64,000 bases of DNA from Catonia carolina. Taxonomy: Eukaryota > Arthropoda > Insecta > Hemiptera > Achilidae. Shown one piece after another: positions 11,091 through 24,700 of this stretch (the stretch's first letter is position 1; each line of letters begins with the position of its first letter). Position numbers and translations under genes: made by a program. The stretch is taken from positions 97,814,748-97,878,747 of the forward strand of contig JAQMRL010000002.1 of NCBI GenBank assembly GCA_035578175.1. The letters are read 5' to 3'. Under the pieces are notes generated by a model. It was not told the DNA's origin. It did not search any database and worked only from the letters and a program-made list of their open reading frames with translations.

Positions 11091-14000
11091 GTATTATAGA
11101 AAAATGCATTGTTTAAATAAATCAAATAAAAAACACTTACTAAACCAAGTGAAGTATTTAATTGTGGCAAAGTTAAGAACTAACAGTTGCACAGTCAAGT
11201 TTCAATGATAATTTGACTTAAACTGAGGAACAGTTTGTACAATGTTATGAGAGAATTTGAAAATCTTATTACAGTTCCTAAATTTAAATAATTTCATTGA
11301 CAATTTTTTCCCCTTTATTTAGTAACTTCTACAACTTTTTTTTATACTACCAGCAATATTTATAAGTACATGTTTAATGTCCTGTCAGTGTCTTGATTGA
11401 GGAAATCACCCAGTGGCAAACATTGCTGTTTTAAATAAGATCCCGATTGCAGCATTTTTTAAATCTCCTTTTTAGATTTTGTGGTAGGTGTGCCAGTGAC
11501 GAAGGTTTTACTTCTGGATTCGATTGAATTATTAATTTTGAATGGAAACCGTGTATAATTTGTTAATTGTTGAGTATATGGTGTCTATGTTGATGTCTCG
11601 ATATATGACAGAGTTTTGTACATAGTAGGTACTACATGTGATTAACATAAGAACTTGTTTTGAAAAGTTTGTATCCAGTTTACTTTCAATTTTTTTACCG
11701 AACCATAAAACAAATCTCCATACATCTACATCAGACAAATTAGATAGTTGTAACAATTTAAGTTTTTGTTTGATACGTACTGTGATCTACAGTGGTGTAG
11801 AGAGTACAAAATCCTATGACTTTAACCTATGATTCAGCAATATACATTTTTGTCATGTGTTCTGGTTCTATGTCAGTCTCCTGTCTAGTGTAAAGCCTAA
11901 ATGCTTTAACTGTTTCTGCCTGAGGTATTGGGTGTTTGTCATAGTATATGGGTACAAATATTACAAATATTTTTTCATATAACTTCAATGCTTAATCTGT
12001 TGTTTAACAATAAATGCAATGTATGGCTTAGATTTATCTAACTAATGAAAATATTACAATCCAGTGGTGTAATTAACAAATGATAACATTAAAACATATT
12101 TTATACTGTTTTGAATTATTTACAATCAGATTAGTATTTTTAAAAAACAAATAAAAAAACTAAAAGCTTTCTTAAAATATAAAGAAAAAATGAGAAGTAT
12201 AGGTAATACACGATTCCAAAATGTATGTACACCGATATTACAAATATGACTGATGTTATATTGTATCGCCCAAGCTTCAGAACAAAACAGTGCTAATGAT
12301 TAAATACTTCGCTTGATTCAATAATAATAAATAGTATGCTTTTTCGTAATGTTTATGATATTTGATTGAACTTTACTTTTTGCAAAAACATTGACGTATT
12401 TTAAAGAATGATATTTTTTTTATTGGAAGTAGGAATCTTTAGTTTTTCCTCTTATGGGATTCTTTACTATGTTATTCTATCTAATTCAGAAACTGTGTTG
12501 AAATAACTTGTTATATTCATGTTACCTGTCATCCCACTGTATTTGATTGTCAGCTTATATTGTGCAAGGTCATTTTAGTACTTTAATGTCAAACATTCCT
12601 GTAACACAAAATGTGGATATTATTTCCTTACTGTCAAAGAATTCTACTGAAAGTTTCCTACGTACTGAATTGTTTGCCATTACAGTACTTGTGTATTCAT
12701 CTTAACATATTTTATAAAATTTGTAATAGTTATTGTTGAAAATGTATTATTTTTTTATCTGTTCGTTTTATTATTAAACTAGCAGTTTCACCGCTTGGGC
12801 CTTAGATGTATACTGATATACAGTGATTAATCCAGGTTATTTTTTGAAATCTTGTTAAAAATAAATTATTAAACTTTCTTTTAAACCAAATTTACAACAC
12901 TTATTTATTAACAAATTAATTAATTACAAGAAATAGTAAGGTTAAACTATTAGTAAATTAGGTACAATTGAATTACTTAACTAAAAGGTAAAGATGGCCG
13001 TTTACAATGAAATAAGTTGATTGATCTCTTATCTACACTGTACTCAAAAATAACAAATAATATCACTCTATTTCCTTCCACGAGTGAAACCTGTTTTCAA
13101 CATGTGAACAATTGATCTTACTTTGCACTTTTTATTTTAGCATAAATAAATTAGTTAAAAAGGCGGCTTGCATTATATACTTGAGGAGATAGTTTATTCT
13201 AGAAAAATAAAGAAAGAATAAATAATATTTGGATTCTTTACTTTTATCTACCTGCTTTAAGAAAACAATTAAATAAAAAGGATCTGGTTGTTAAAAAAAA
13301 ACCCATACAAAAGCTTTTGTTGAAACATAATTGTCTCTTTTACATTAGTATTACATTGTGATTACATAACAATATGTTTTGGTGAATCCATCATCATCAG
13401 AGCATAGATTTCATGAAATTTTAGTTTGATTACAAGTTGCAGGATGTATTTTAAAGACTTCTTCATTAATAAGGATTTATATAACATTATTGAAATACAA
13501 GGTAAAGTTTTAAAGAGTACATTCATCTACTTCTATTAAATTTTTAAGTTTATAAAATGAAAAAGTTAATAAATGATAACCCTATTTTAAGGTACTGTAT
13601 TTGCATATAGCCAAATGCACCCATCTATATTCACATACCTATTTTAAAGTTAATGTGATTAGCCCGCATTGACATTGTACTGTTTCTTCCAAACTTTAGT
13701 AGCTGTTCGTTGCTTCTCAAAGGTTTCATCATTTTATAACCATTGAACTTTTAAGCACTCTCAAGTTACATAACTTTTAAATTTAATTCCTTGTTTTTTT
13801 TTATAGAATAGTATCTCTAGATTTCTTATTGGTTTATAATTTACTTACGTGGTGTGATCAAAAAATACGAGGAATAATTTTATTACAAACACAAGTAATA
13901 AGCTTACATCAAGTTTGAATTAGTCTCTTTCTAACTAATCTCCTTGGGTAGCAATGCTCTTATACCATTGTTGATTCTATGATCGGAAGTATTTCTAAAC

Positions 14001-17000
14001 GGCTTCTTTCGGAAGGGCCCTCAGGTGCTCTGTTGTGGCCCTCTCAATGTCAGGAATGGTGTCAAAATGAAAGGTTTTCGTTTCTCCACGGTTTTATTTT
14101 TGGGAAGAGCCAAAAGTCTTTTTCTTGTCGTGCCTATCCAGTTCGGATGTTGGCGATCATCATGGCTTTTTTTATCTTATTAGTCGCAATCCAGAACAAG
14201 TCCATGGAGCTCTTACTGAACTAGTTCCTTAAATTGACTAGTCAGGAAATTCTTCTTCTACCAGGATTCCTATCTTCCGCTACAGAATGCGCTGCAGTAC
14301 ATCATATCTGTTTTGATTTCTTATAATATGCCTGATGTACTGCAGCTTACGACACTTAACAATTCGGACCAATTCCAGATCCTTGTTCATTTTCAACAAA
14401 ACTTCAACATTAGTGACTTTCACATTCCAGTAATCACATTGTGCTAAATCTGGAGAGTAAGGCAGATGTCGACTGACAAGAATCTTTTTTTGTGGCCAAA
14501 AACTCTGTGATCAGTAGCAAGGTATGGCACCTTGTCAAAAGTCAAAAGTCTGGGAACAAATTTCGCACTCACTCATCAGATTTGCAAATTATCAGTTAAA
14601 ATACTTTACACGGATCCATATGAGATGTTCTGTTCTTCAGTATCCTCAAATAGTCTGTTTGTTTTACCACTATTTTCTGTTTTACTAGTTTTACCACTTT
14701 TTGCATGTTTTCATCTGTTTTTGAGGTCGAAGGACATCACAACCATTGCTCATTTTAGCTTTTATTTGTTATCGAGAACTGTACTTTATTGACAACCACT
14801 CAATTTGATCGCTGCTTTTCGCTGTATTTTTTAGTGATTCACCATGAATTTTTGAACAGGGACCCCTAGTGGAGTTTGTGCAGGAATGGCTGTCAGCTGG
14901 TCACCATACAAAGTCGCTTGCCCAACAAGTGTAATTAACAAATAATTGTGATTTTCCAATCGCTGACTGACTGGGCTGGCCCGAAGGCCATTTTCATAAA
15001 AATGAAGTATTTTCTTTACTAGTCTGTTTTCGTTTTTTCTATAAATATTTTCATTAATTTTTTCTTTTTCATTTTAAATGAAATCAATTAACTTTGATTA
15101 TTAGCAACTACTGTAGGTAGGGTTATGGTACAAAATCAGTGGGTATTAATGTTTAATGATTCCAGACCCTAGCTGGGAATTGAATCCTGGACTTTCGACT
15201 GTATAGAGTGCGCAATAGTCTAAGGTTCAAACCAGTGGGCCATGGGAGCAACTTGTTTTTTTATCTTCTGAATATACTGTATATTTTTCCACAACCTTTA
15301 TTAAGTCGTATAATTTTCTTACTTTGTACACTCTACTTTCATATTTCAGCCCATGAATTTGAGGAAATTTATTAAGAGAGAAAATTGTATTTTCTGAAAG
15401 AAACAGACATGTGATAACTTACAATTAGTGGTTTTCTAACATATAAACAAGCCACTATTCTGTGAGTCTTATACTAATAGTTATCTTTAATGTCTGATTA
15501 CTTATTAAATTTTTAAATTACACAGTAATTTCAATATTACTTTTTACTGAAATAATACTTTTCAGAGGTATTATTTTACTTTTCTGTACTGCTAAAAGCA
15601 GTAAAACTTTTGAGGGTCATTCTTAGATAATTCCATCATTTTTTTTGAAGAGTTAAAATGTAGTTTTTGCATTTATCTACCTACACCTAGTCACATGAGT
15701 GAGTCAATCTCTGGTCATATAATCAATGCTAGCACAACACTGTGTGCTACAGAACTGTGTCCAGTACAGATGCAATTAATATTAAAATAATGTACTTGCA
15801 ATATTGTTTAATTTCCTTGTTTAACTGTTATTTATAGTTGTGTTTTTTTTATGTTGACAGTATGGTAAACAGCTGAGAGAGAACTATAGGGCTTTTAAAA
15901 ATAAGCAGATTGAAAACATGAGTCCTCGTGAATATAACAGTTACACTGTACCCAATGTGAGTATACCTAATTATTAAATATTTAGTGTTCTTTTTTTTAA
16001 TTTTAATTGTAAATGAATATGTAAGTGACTTTATTAGTAATGTGATGAACACATAGTAACAAGTAATATTCAGAAATATATTTGAAGTTGTTTAAAGATA
16101 CGGTTTATGTTACTTAAAAGGCAGTAAGACAACATTGCCTTTTATTATTGCAACCTAAATGTAGCAACTGCAGTCTCTAGTAACCAACTGGTAATAAGTT
16201 AATATGACTTTCGATAAACTTAAAAAGGTGTAGAGAAAATTATAAAATGCCTAAAGTTTAGGTTCTTATATGAATTCTCTGACGTCACAAAAAAGTTTTA
16301 TCACATTTGTTGATCCAGGTATCTTTTGCATTTTAATCTTACTACATAGTAAATTTTTTAAATTAAATTAAATTCAGGTGTAGTTATCCCTAAATACTAC
16401 TTAAAAAATCGGGAAAGCCTAAAATCTTATCTTAATTCATGTTCAGGAAATTCATGTTGAGGAAATGATTTAAGTTGTCAAATCAATTGTTGTTTGAAAT
16501 TTGCAGGAGAGTGTTCGTTCAAGAGTTGCCATGGATTTCACTGGCAGTGTTGGGCGAATCGTTGAAGATCCAAAAGAAGCGAAAGCAATAGCTGTAGCTG
16601 AAGGTTACAGTTGGAAGAGACGGTGGAGAAATGGACCAAGACCAACTACAATGGTTCAGGGACTAGAATCGGGCGTTCATATAACTCAGCCTTGGTTTCA
16701 TAGTGGCATGTCCAGAGATCAAGCAACTGCTCTTGTTACAAGGCATGGCACAGTTGATGGGTATGTATTCTATTATTTCTTATAATTAGTTATTTTTAAT
16801 TTAGTAAAATGGTTTAATTGAATTTTTTTTAATTCCAAGTTAACTGTGTAAACTATGGAATAGTCATTTAAAATGCATATTATTAAATTTTTATGATTAC
16901 TCTGGTCTATATTAAATATATTTCTAGTTGTTATAATTTCTCATTATATCAAGTAATTTTTTGAATGAAAGTTCAAAATTAAATTCTTTATTAAAAAATT

Positions 17001-18514
17001 TATATTAAATTTCAACATTATAATATAAATGCTTACTAATCTAAACCTTATTAAAATTTAATAATATGTTCATTTGGAAATTTATAGGGCAGTGATTAAT
17101 TAACTAAAATGTTCATTTCCAAAAGTTTTGTGCTTATTTTCTTACCCTTCTTGAAGTACTAACAAAAATATAAATTCTGCAAAAAATCTTTCTGATAGGT
17201 CATTGAGCAGATTTATTTGTGTAATTTTTTTTTTGTTTTAATCGTATAGTGCATACATTAGCAAATTATACAAATTTAATCAAACGTGCTATTTTTCTAA
17301 AATTCTACCTAATTTTCAAAATTATGCCTAAATGTCAAAATATTACTGGGAATTGTGAGTGCAGAAACTGGGTTGACAGCTTTGCATACCAGTTTTTCTT
17401 GCTCAGCGAAACCTTACCTGCATTTGATTAGCGCTCCTAGGATTTTTGCTCAAACTAAGATTTGTAAAACGTTTGAAAACCTTTATTTTAAGCAGTGAAT
17501 GTCATCACTTATGGAAATATTTTTCTATAAAATTTATTTTGTGAAATATAAGAAATGTAATAATTATTTTTAAAATAGTTAACTATATTTTACTTTTATT
17601 GAACAATCTTTGTTATTGTACATTTGTTTTTTCTCCTTTTATCCTACAATTTAATATTCAAATCATTTTTTTCTTCAATCAAGTCTATTAACATATAAAC
17701 CTGCATACCCATCACTAATGGGACATATATACATCCACATAGTTTATTAGTAAAAGTGAAAAATTTTATAAAATTTACAAGGCTTATGAGCTTTAAATGA
17801 ACAGTTTTCTATCCAAGAAAAGAAATTTCTCTGAACAAAATTTCTTTACCCCAACCCATAATTAAATATGTGTGCGACATGAAACTATTCCGTTGATGAA
17901 GGGTTAATACATAGAAGTTTTACAAGATTTTCAGGAGTTTAGGGTTGTTTGTCAGTTCCGTTGTAGTGTAAGCAAATGCTAACAAATGTCAACTTTTGTA
18001 ATTAATTTGTCTTCAGAAAAATTCAACTGAGTTGTTTTGATGTGTTAAATTTTGTAGTAGTGATTCAAAATCATCCGAGCTCTTTGATTGCATGTGTGTA
18101 TTTTGTATTCCTCTGAATAATTTTCATCTTGCAGATTGTGGATTAATTTACAAAAATCAGGCCAAAATTGATGTATATATTTTGCATTATGAAAGTAATT
18201 TAAAATTTATTTGTGTTTATTGCAGGGTGTTCTTGGTTCGTGAGAGCAGGAGCAATCCAGGATCGTACGTTTTAACGTTTCGATGCGGTGGAAAAGTGAT
18301 ACACTCACAGATACAACCGGTAATGGATCCTGTGCGTGATGCTTTGTGCTATACTTTGGACAGTGGTGTTACTAAATTCTATGACCTGTTACAACTCGTA
18401 GAATTTTATCAATTGAACGCCGGTTGTTTACCTACGCGATTAACGCATTACCTTGTACAAAGTCCTACTGGACCTTTATATTCAGATAAACCAACTGTCG
18501 CTGGCAGCTTTTGA
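10851..18514 (+). CDS. Grb7/10/14-family SH2 adaptor, C-terminal 292 residues
   Basis: This gene encodes a cytoplasmic adaptor of the Grb7/Grb10/Grb14 family, which binds activated receptor tyrosine kinases such as the insulin receptor. Spliced exons 10851-11090, 15861-15956, 16507-16760 and 18226-18514 join in phase (0, 0, 2). They give the second half of a PH domain (residues 1 to about 82, with TEFGFCLR and RTCWITAMRLAK), the BPS linker (about 118-155, with VAMDFTGSVGRIVEDP), and an SH2 domain. The SH2 domain starts at about 165 (WFHSGMSRDQA), has the phosphotyrosine-binding arginine in FLVRES, and continues with FYDLLQLVEFYQLN. The domain order and conserved blocks match vertebrate Grb7/10/14 closely. 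The N-terminal region, RA domain and first half of PH are missing, presumably upstream of the window. All introns have GT-AG ends. Confidence 0.93.
13375..13480 (-). repeat. Degenerate third copy of the hammerhead-like repeat
   Basis: On the minus strand it reads CTGATGATGATGGATTCACC followed by AAAACATATTG, a decayed version of the core at 9363-9386 with G12 lost. It is preceded by a block related to the flank of the 9096-9468 element (here AATACATCCTGCAACTTG). Confidence 0.55.
13855..14560 (-). pseudogene. Mariner-type transposase remnant, split by a LINE fragment
   Basis: Minus-strand translation gives LVSRHLPYSPDLAQCDYW (about 14427-14480), equivalent to the PPYSPDLAP.DF block around the last catalytic acid of mariner transposases. 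After an interruption it resumes with FWLFPK (about 14110), then HFDTIPDIERATTEHLRALP and, near the end, NQQWYKSIATQGD, which match the usual C-terminus. Several stops and frameshifts make it non-functional. The interruption (about 14120-14425) is a foreign LINE piece listed separately. Only the C-terminal third is recognisable. Confidence 0.75.
14120..14425 (-). pseudogene. LINE 3' fragment nested in the mariner remnant
   Basis: The minus-strand frame reads MNKDLELVRIVKCRKLQYIR and HIIRNQNRYDVLQRIL, then decays. These blocks are typical of the end of insect LINE ORF2 (K.RKL.Y.GHI.R...RY..LQ.IL.GKI). Its edges coincide with the break between CDYW and FWLFPK of the mariner transposase, so it inserted into that element. 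Confidence 0.65.
15145..15250 (-). repeat. tRNA-derived SINE (family 1), minus strand
   Basis: The minus strand shows a tRNA-like head ending in a box-B-like AGGATTCAATTCCC and CTAGGGTCTGGAATC, as in the copies near 32440 and 43600. It sits in the intron between adaptor exons a and b. Confidence 0.55.
15861..15956 (+). CDS. Grb7/10/14-like exon b: end of PH and start of linker
   Basis: The exon is 32 codons, phase 0 at both ends, between acceptor TATGTTGACAG and donor GTGAGT. It begins YGKQLRENYRAF, equivalent to the YG.QLY.NY segment that ends the PH domain in vertebrate family members. Confidence 0.9.
16507..16760 (+). CDS. Grb7/10/14-like exon c: BPS region and start of SH2
   Basis: The exon is 254 nt, entering in phase 0 and leaving after two bases of a Gly codon. 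It holds the BPS motif (VAMDFTGSVGRIVEDP), which in the family inhibits receptor kinase domains, and the first SH2 strand and helix (WFHSGMSRDQATALV). Acceptor TTTGCAG and donor GTATGT are good matches to consensus. Confidence 0.92.
18226..18514 (+). CDS. Grb7/10/14-like terminal exon d: rest of SH2
   Basis: The exon opens with one base completing Gly and then VFLVRES, whose Arg binds phosphotyrosine, and ends at TGA 18512-18514. Compared with vertebrate Grb7/10/14 the protein runs about 15 residues past the last SH2 helix (ending TVAGSF). Confidence 0.93.
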
Positions 18515-18612
18515 TGATAATTATTTTATTTTTATGACATTAATTGTAATGTATGTATATAATTTTTATTAATTAGTTAATTATTAATATAAGTTAGGCA
18601 ATCTCGTTATAG

Positions 18613-18618
18613 AATAAA
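18613..18618 (+). promoter_or_regulatory. Candidate polyadenylation signal of the adaptor gene
   Basis: This AATAAA lies about 100 nt after the stop codon. It is the first such hexamer downstream. The region is AT-rich, so other signals further on may be used instead. Confidence 0.4.
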
Positions 18619-19095
18619 TTAATTTTGTTAATTATTTGTAACTTTGAATAACAAATTTTATTTTATATTTTAACATCATTTTTAAAAGACAATTTTTTTT
18701 TTTTTTTATGTAATATTATTCTGTAATTTTTTGAAAATAATTACAAACGTTTAGTTAAATGGCAAGTCCTAATATTTTGTAAAACGTTCAAATTTTTTAT
18801 AAGTGTTGTGTTTGGATGTAAAACAAATTGTATTGTTTAACATTTATGCTATTTGTTAATCTTATTTACATACTTGTTAACAAGTAATCTTAAATTAGTT
18901 TTGTTAAAGATGTTTGTTTATTTAATTTTTATTCGTATGATTTTTTAAAAGTATTCTTGTCAGTGAATGTTTTATGGTAGAGTTTCGTAAACCTGATACC
19001 AATATATTTGAAGGAGTGTCTGATTATAAAAATTGTCATGTTACATGTAAAAATTCTTCTGGCTAATGTTAATTTAATATAAATTCAATATAAAA

Positions 19096-19859
19096 CAGTC
19101 AATTCTCTGTATTCACAGATTTCATATTTGCGGTTCCATTTTTTTGTTACCATTTTCACTATTCGCGGAGAGCTAAATTCAATATTCGCAGTTTTTTCTG
19201 AAGGAAAAAGAATTCAAACGTTCAAGAAATGAACTGAGGATAAAAGAAAAATTCAAGCATTCAAACTATGTTGTAAGTTGTACATTCAAAATAAGTTTAG
19301 ACGCTAGGGATGCAGACGTTGAGCTAGATCTTGTTAAGTGTTGGAAACAATTTAACATACCTGATAATGTTTCATGCATTAAATCTTCTCTTGACAAACT
19401 TAAGTAGTCTTACATTAATTTCTTGCTTTCTTGCTGGAAAAAACTATATGACACGTTACTGATTTAAGCACTAACGAAACCGAAGTACAACTGCAAAAAT
19501 CTTGTCTGTTATGATTTTTGTGATCATGTGGTTAGTTAGATTAGTGATTAGTAACGTACCAATAAAATGTTCTGTACATCATTCCTGAATAACGTGTTTT
19601 TATTACATACATAAATACAGTACCCACGAAATATCGAGTTGCTGGTCTTAAAACTGGTAAGTTTTATGCATGTTTATATAAATAACATTTTAATATGTAC
19701 TTATAAATATAATATGTACCGTACAGTATGTATGTAGGTATGACGTATCAGCATTGCTTATTAATTTAATTAAATTTCTGTATTTGCGGTTTTTGTATGT
19801 ATTTCGTATTTGCGGTGAATTTTCAGAACCTAACCCCTTTGAATACGGAGAGTTTACTG
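19096..19859 (+). mobile_element. Deleted pogo/Tigger-like DNA transposon
   Basis: The ends are inverted: the left starts CAGTCAATTCTCTGTATTC and the right, on the minus strand, reads CAGTAAACTCTCCGTATTC. This is the usual style of Tigger/pogo termini, followed by several 'tatttgcggt' blocks. Inside, 19315-19405 translates to DVELDLVKCWKQFNIPDN and then CIKSSLDKLK, resembling the C-terminal Tigger/jerky block (CW..FNI...I..A...LK). The rest of the transposase is lost. TA follows the right end, but the left flank is not TA. Confidence 0.7.
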
Positions 19860-21339
19860 TACTCTGTACCAGTGGAGTGCAGGAATATGTATTCTGACAA
19901 TGTATATATTGTAATCTAAATAGGTTTTGAAATGAAAAGATGTAAATCAATTACTCTTTTCAGTTTCTTTGATTCTTCCTTGTTAAAAATTAGTATAGTT
20001 TTTACTTACATGTTCAATAACAACAGTATTTTTAACCGTCCAGTTCAACATCAATGACCACTATAGATTTGACTGTCCATCTGGAGCATACAAAATTTCT
20101 TTCAGTGTCATTTTATAACACTGACACTGACTAACAGTGTCATTTTATTCACTGACATTCATTTAAGGTGCTTATACCTATTTATAACCCTTAGGGATTC
20201 ATAAGACTGAACAGACATTGAATTCTGTCATAAATGTACTTAAATACATTTATTTATAAAAAACAACTGGAAATAAACAAATTTGTTGTTTATTTATTCG
20301 TATTGTGTTCATTGAACGATGTAGAATTACACGGAATATCAGGTTTGCAAAACTTTACTATATTTAAAATTAATTAAATATCACAAATATTTTAAATTGT
20401 AACGTTTATAAAATTTAATTTTAAGTTTATAATTTTCAATTTTATAACAAAAAAATTTTTCTAAATTTATTGGGCCTAATTCTAAAATGAAATTAATTTG
20501 TAATAAATTTAAAACAATAAGACCTAATTGAGAAAAATTTATGTAATAATTAATTGTTATAATATTGTAAATAATAAATTTATTTGTTTATTAATGTGAA
20601 ACTAATGATTGTTGTGATTTTTAAAATCCATTAACTAATAAATTGTAAATAAAACTATTGTAATATAAATGTAAATGTATGTTAGGTGTATACAATATAG
20701 CCTATTTATTATTTGAAGGAGCAATTTATTGTCTTTTTTGTATGTAATATTGATGTGGAACAATATATTGTTGATATTAACTATAGTTAATATTGTATTT
20801 TAATATTATAATTTAATTAATTAATTAGTGGTTAGTTATCAGATATATATATAAATAAGATGGACAAAAATTATGGGCCAGTAATCTTGCACAAATTATT
20901 TATTTATTATAATATAAATAAATAGTACATATAAATAGTACATATTATGTACTATTTTCTAAACCATTACAAAAAAATTATTTTGTATTAAATTATGTTA
21001 CATTACAATTAAATTTAGTTGCACTTAATCTTCTATTTTTTGGGCTATAAAAATTACATTCAACTTCTGTAAACCCTAGGGGACTGACATATTTGGTTCT
21101 CTATAACTGAAAATTATTTTTCCACCAAGAATCTTAATGTGTAAAATGATATACAATCCTTAGTTTCAATTAGTTTTTGTGAAAAAATTATAAATTTGAG
21201 TACTTACATCTAGTAATTACAACAATCACTATTTAAATTGTAATTCTGTCAAAAAAATTTTAATGTAACTTTTGCACCATTGCTAGTTGAGTATTAAATC
21301 TCGAAGTATAATTAAATTTCTGTTGTCTTTTAAATTAAT

Positions 21340-21740
21340 CATAAACAATATGGGTTAGGCCCCCTGGTCTGTTCCAACTAAATATAGTAATTTGTTGTTT
21401 CTTAAGCTTATCCAATATCTTGTTATCTGGTCAGCTTATAAGTAAACACCTGTTTTGATGTTCAATCATCTGGTATCCACAATAAATGACTCTACCATTC
21501 TTGCCTGTATTTCCGAATAGTTGATATTACCCCTGACACATTAACTTTATACCTTAATGTCTTAATTTCTTGTATAATCAAACAATCTATATGCTTAAGA
21601 TAAAAGTTCTTAACAATCTCGTCTCAGCAGCCTCTATTTGTGAAATCTGCTGCGCAACCTGGGTCCAACACTCTGAACCATATATTTAAACTGCCTAAAC
21701 CATCTTTCCACACTTTACTGACTAGTATTTTCTTTGAAAT
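21340..21740 (-). pseudogene. LINE 3' fragment
   Basis: Minus-strand translation gives YGSECWTQVAQQISQIEAAE and TRLLRTFIL, the post-reverse-transcriptase block of insect LINE ORF2 proteins, followed by decayed sequence with stops. Confidence 0.65.
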
Positions 21741-24700
21741 GTATATAAGCATTTGAAACGTTTTCTATTTAATTTTTGTATTTCATAATTGCACATAAGA
21801 CATCACATCCTAAGATTAATGAATCTCCCTTTTTTTAAGTTTTGTTGAACAAAATTTTACTTTGCTTCTGAGATTATAGGTATGTCTAGAAACCATCACC
21901 TTTGTCTTCTCTAAAGAAATCAGGTTATATCACTTAGCAGTTTAAAAAAAATGTATAACTTACTTTGACCTCTGTGAATCATCCTTTAGATTCTACAAAA
22001 GGTACCAAACCATGAGTAAAGGCCAAAATTTTCAAAGGAGTCGATCTCATGAACTTTTTTTTAATTAAAAATGAAAATATGGAAATTGTTTAGTAAATAT
22101 TAATAAATTAATATCAGAGCTGGCCTTATTAGATATTTGATATATAAGATATTTGAACAAAATAATAATAATAATATAAGCTTTTTGCCTGAACGAAGTG
22201 AAGACTGTTGCAGAACATTAATGACTATTCGTGTAGTTAATTAATAAACATATTTTTTCTAAAATCTGCTTTCATTTCGTTCAGATTACTTAGTTTGCTG
22301 AATTATTATAATTAATCTTTCATTTTATAATGGTAAATGTATAAATAAACCCTATTTTTTTTCCTGAATATTATAAATTAAATATTTGTATTAATGTATA
22401 ACTTATAAAGGAAGAACGTATTGTTATAGAAAAATGTTGTTGTTTGTTATTATAATGTGCTCAGTATTAATTATTGAATAATTGTTAATTGTATACATCA
22501 TAAATTTATACTTAAATGTTAATTTATCTGTCAAATTTGTGAATCATTTTTGTAATGTTTTAATCTTGAAACATTACTACTATGAGGGATTTCAGTGATT
22601 ACTATAATAATATTTTGTGAAAAAATATGTTAAAATTTCCAAATTGTTATTCTTATTATTTTATTTTTTTTTATTAAAAAGATATCACAGTTTTTTAATT
22701 AAGAAAAGAAACGTGTGTTGTTTTAAAATTAAATGAATCGTGTATTTCAGAAAGTAACTTTGATCACTTTTACAAAGTTTTGAGAGAAGTGCAAAAAACT
22801 ATTTAAAATACTTTCCAGGCCATGGTCGGTTTTAGCTCATGACTTTTTATAAAAAAAAAAACAATTATTTTGCAGTAAATTTTTAATTTTGAAAATGGCT
22901 GACTGGATTTGAGTTTTTAGTCATTAATGATACTGAGGGACAACTCACAATATTTTTAACCTTCCCATCGTAATATGTTCCTGATATTCTAGCTGTTTTT
23001 AAATGTGCCATTTATAATTTATGATTTGGTATTCCAGTTTTTGTAATATTTTTTCAAAACTTTCAGAGTTAGATATATTTAATTTTTATGAATTTTCTAT
23101 TACAACTTCAGTTCACAAACTTAAAATAAACACAAATATAACATTGACTCTTACTTGTAACAGCTTATAAAATGTAACTATTATAAAGAAAGTGTTATTA
23201 CATGTGTTACAACTAGGTACGAGAGTAAATAACTGAAGTATTGTGACATTAAAAAAGTAGTATCACTTTCCCCCACTCTGAATTTATGTATAGCAGGTCC
23301 CTTTTTATTCAAACAGCATGTACCTTCAAAAACTCTAAATCTTTATAACTTAAACACAAAAAGGAGACTGAAGTCCCTCTCTATAATACATGATTCTATT
23401 GTAGTTTGTATGATCTTCATCAGTTATTTTTAAAACGGTTTCCTCAGACTGAGTTAAATGATCAGAAACTCTAGAACTGTAGGACAGATATTCAGTAACT
23501 TAATACATGACTATCATTATGAAAATTGCATCTGGAAATATGGTTTTGTGAAGGATTTTGATTGTTACACTAATATTATAAGAGCATATCATCATTGAAA
23601 CTTCTAGTGATAACTTATAATAAAAAAAAACAAATGAATTTACACAAATCGGGTGCCAAATTATTTGTGCAAAAGGAAATTTGCATCAAAAACACAATGA
23701 AAGTTGATGAGTGTGTAAATTTATTTTAATTTTTAATTGACAACTCTCCAATTTACAATCTGATAAAGGGTGGTTAATTAAATTGATATCAATACATGAA
23801 TAAGACTTCTTTAATGAAATTCTACCTTTAATTAGTATTAAATACTTTACCAACTTTTATAAATGTTCAATATAACCTGAAGGTCTTTACATTAATCAGT
23901 TTAATTCAAATAACAATGCATGTGTATGCTCACTTAACGTTTAATTATTATTTTCACTGACAAATAATACGTTTGGAATGTCTTTAAAAAAATATTGAGC
24001 ACTTTACAAACTTCAGTAAATGTTCAATACAATGAGAAAGTCTTCGCAAGCTCGTAAATGCTGAGTTAAACATAATAAATTAATTAAATTATGACATTCC
24101 AGTCTCTTAAGAGAAACACCTCAACAATCTAAACAATACTGAAATCGTTTAGTTATGTCTTCCAGAATTTTTGGTGATTATATAGAATCAGGGCCCGTCA
24201 CCGATTGTAACAATTTTTTTTGAAATCTATACTTTTTGGGTGCTGAATCCAAATATGAAATTATTTTTCCTCGCAAATCACCATGAAATTAATTATAAGC
24301 CCTTTTCTATCATGTACCGAAATAACCTCACTTGTTAGTATTTGTTTCAATTTGTCATTTTATTTGAATTCATTTACACTTTAAATGAACGCTAAAATGT
24401 TAAAATGTCCCTATTTCAACGAATTCTACCTATTGATTAAAGATGTGTATTTGAATTTTTGTATATTGACAAAATTGCTAACCGACTAACATCTAACCTT
24501 TTAAGATACTGTGACGCATTACAAGCTGTACGAAAATATTAAAATGCGTACACTAAGCGATAACCTTTCATTTAAAACTGCAAAGAATATGCTAGCAATT
24601 TTTTAAATTTTTCTTTGTTCTTAAAAATTTATAATAAAAAATAAATACTTATCAGCCTATATCAAACTACTCAATTTATGCAGTACCAATCTTCTTCCTC

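Noticed and set aside
18092..18225. Upstream extension of the last adaptor exon
   Set aside because: The frame continues only by chance. The FLVRES codons follow a clear TTTATTGCAG acceptor with matching phase.
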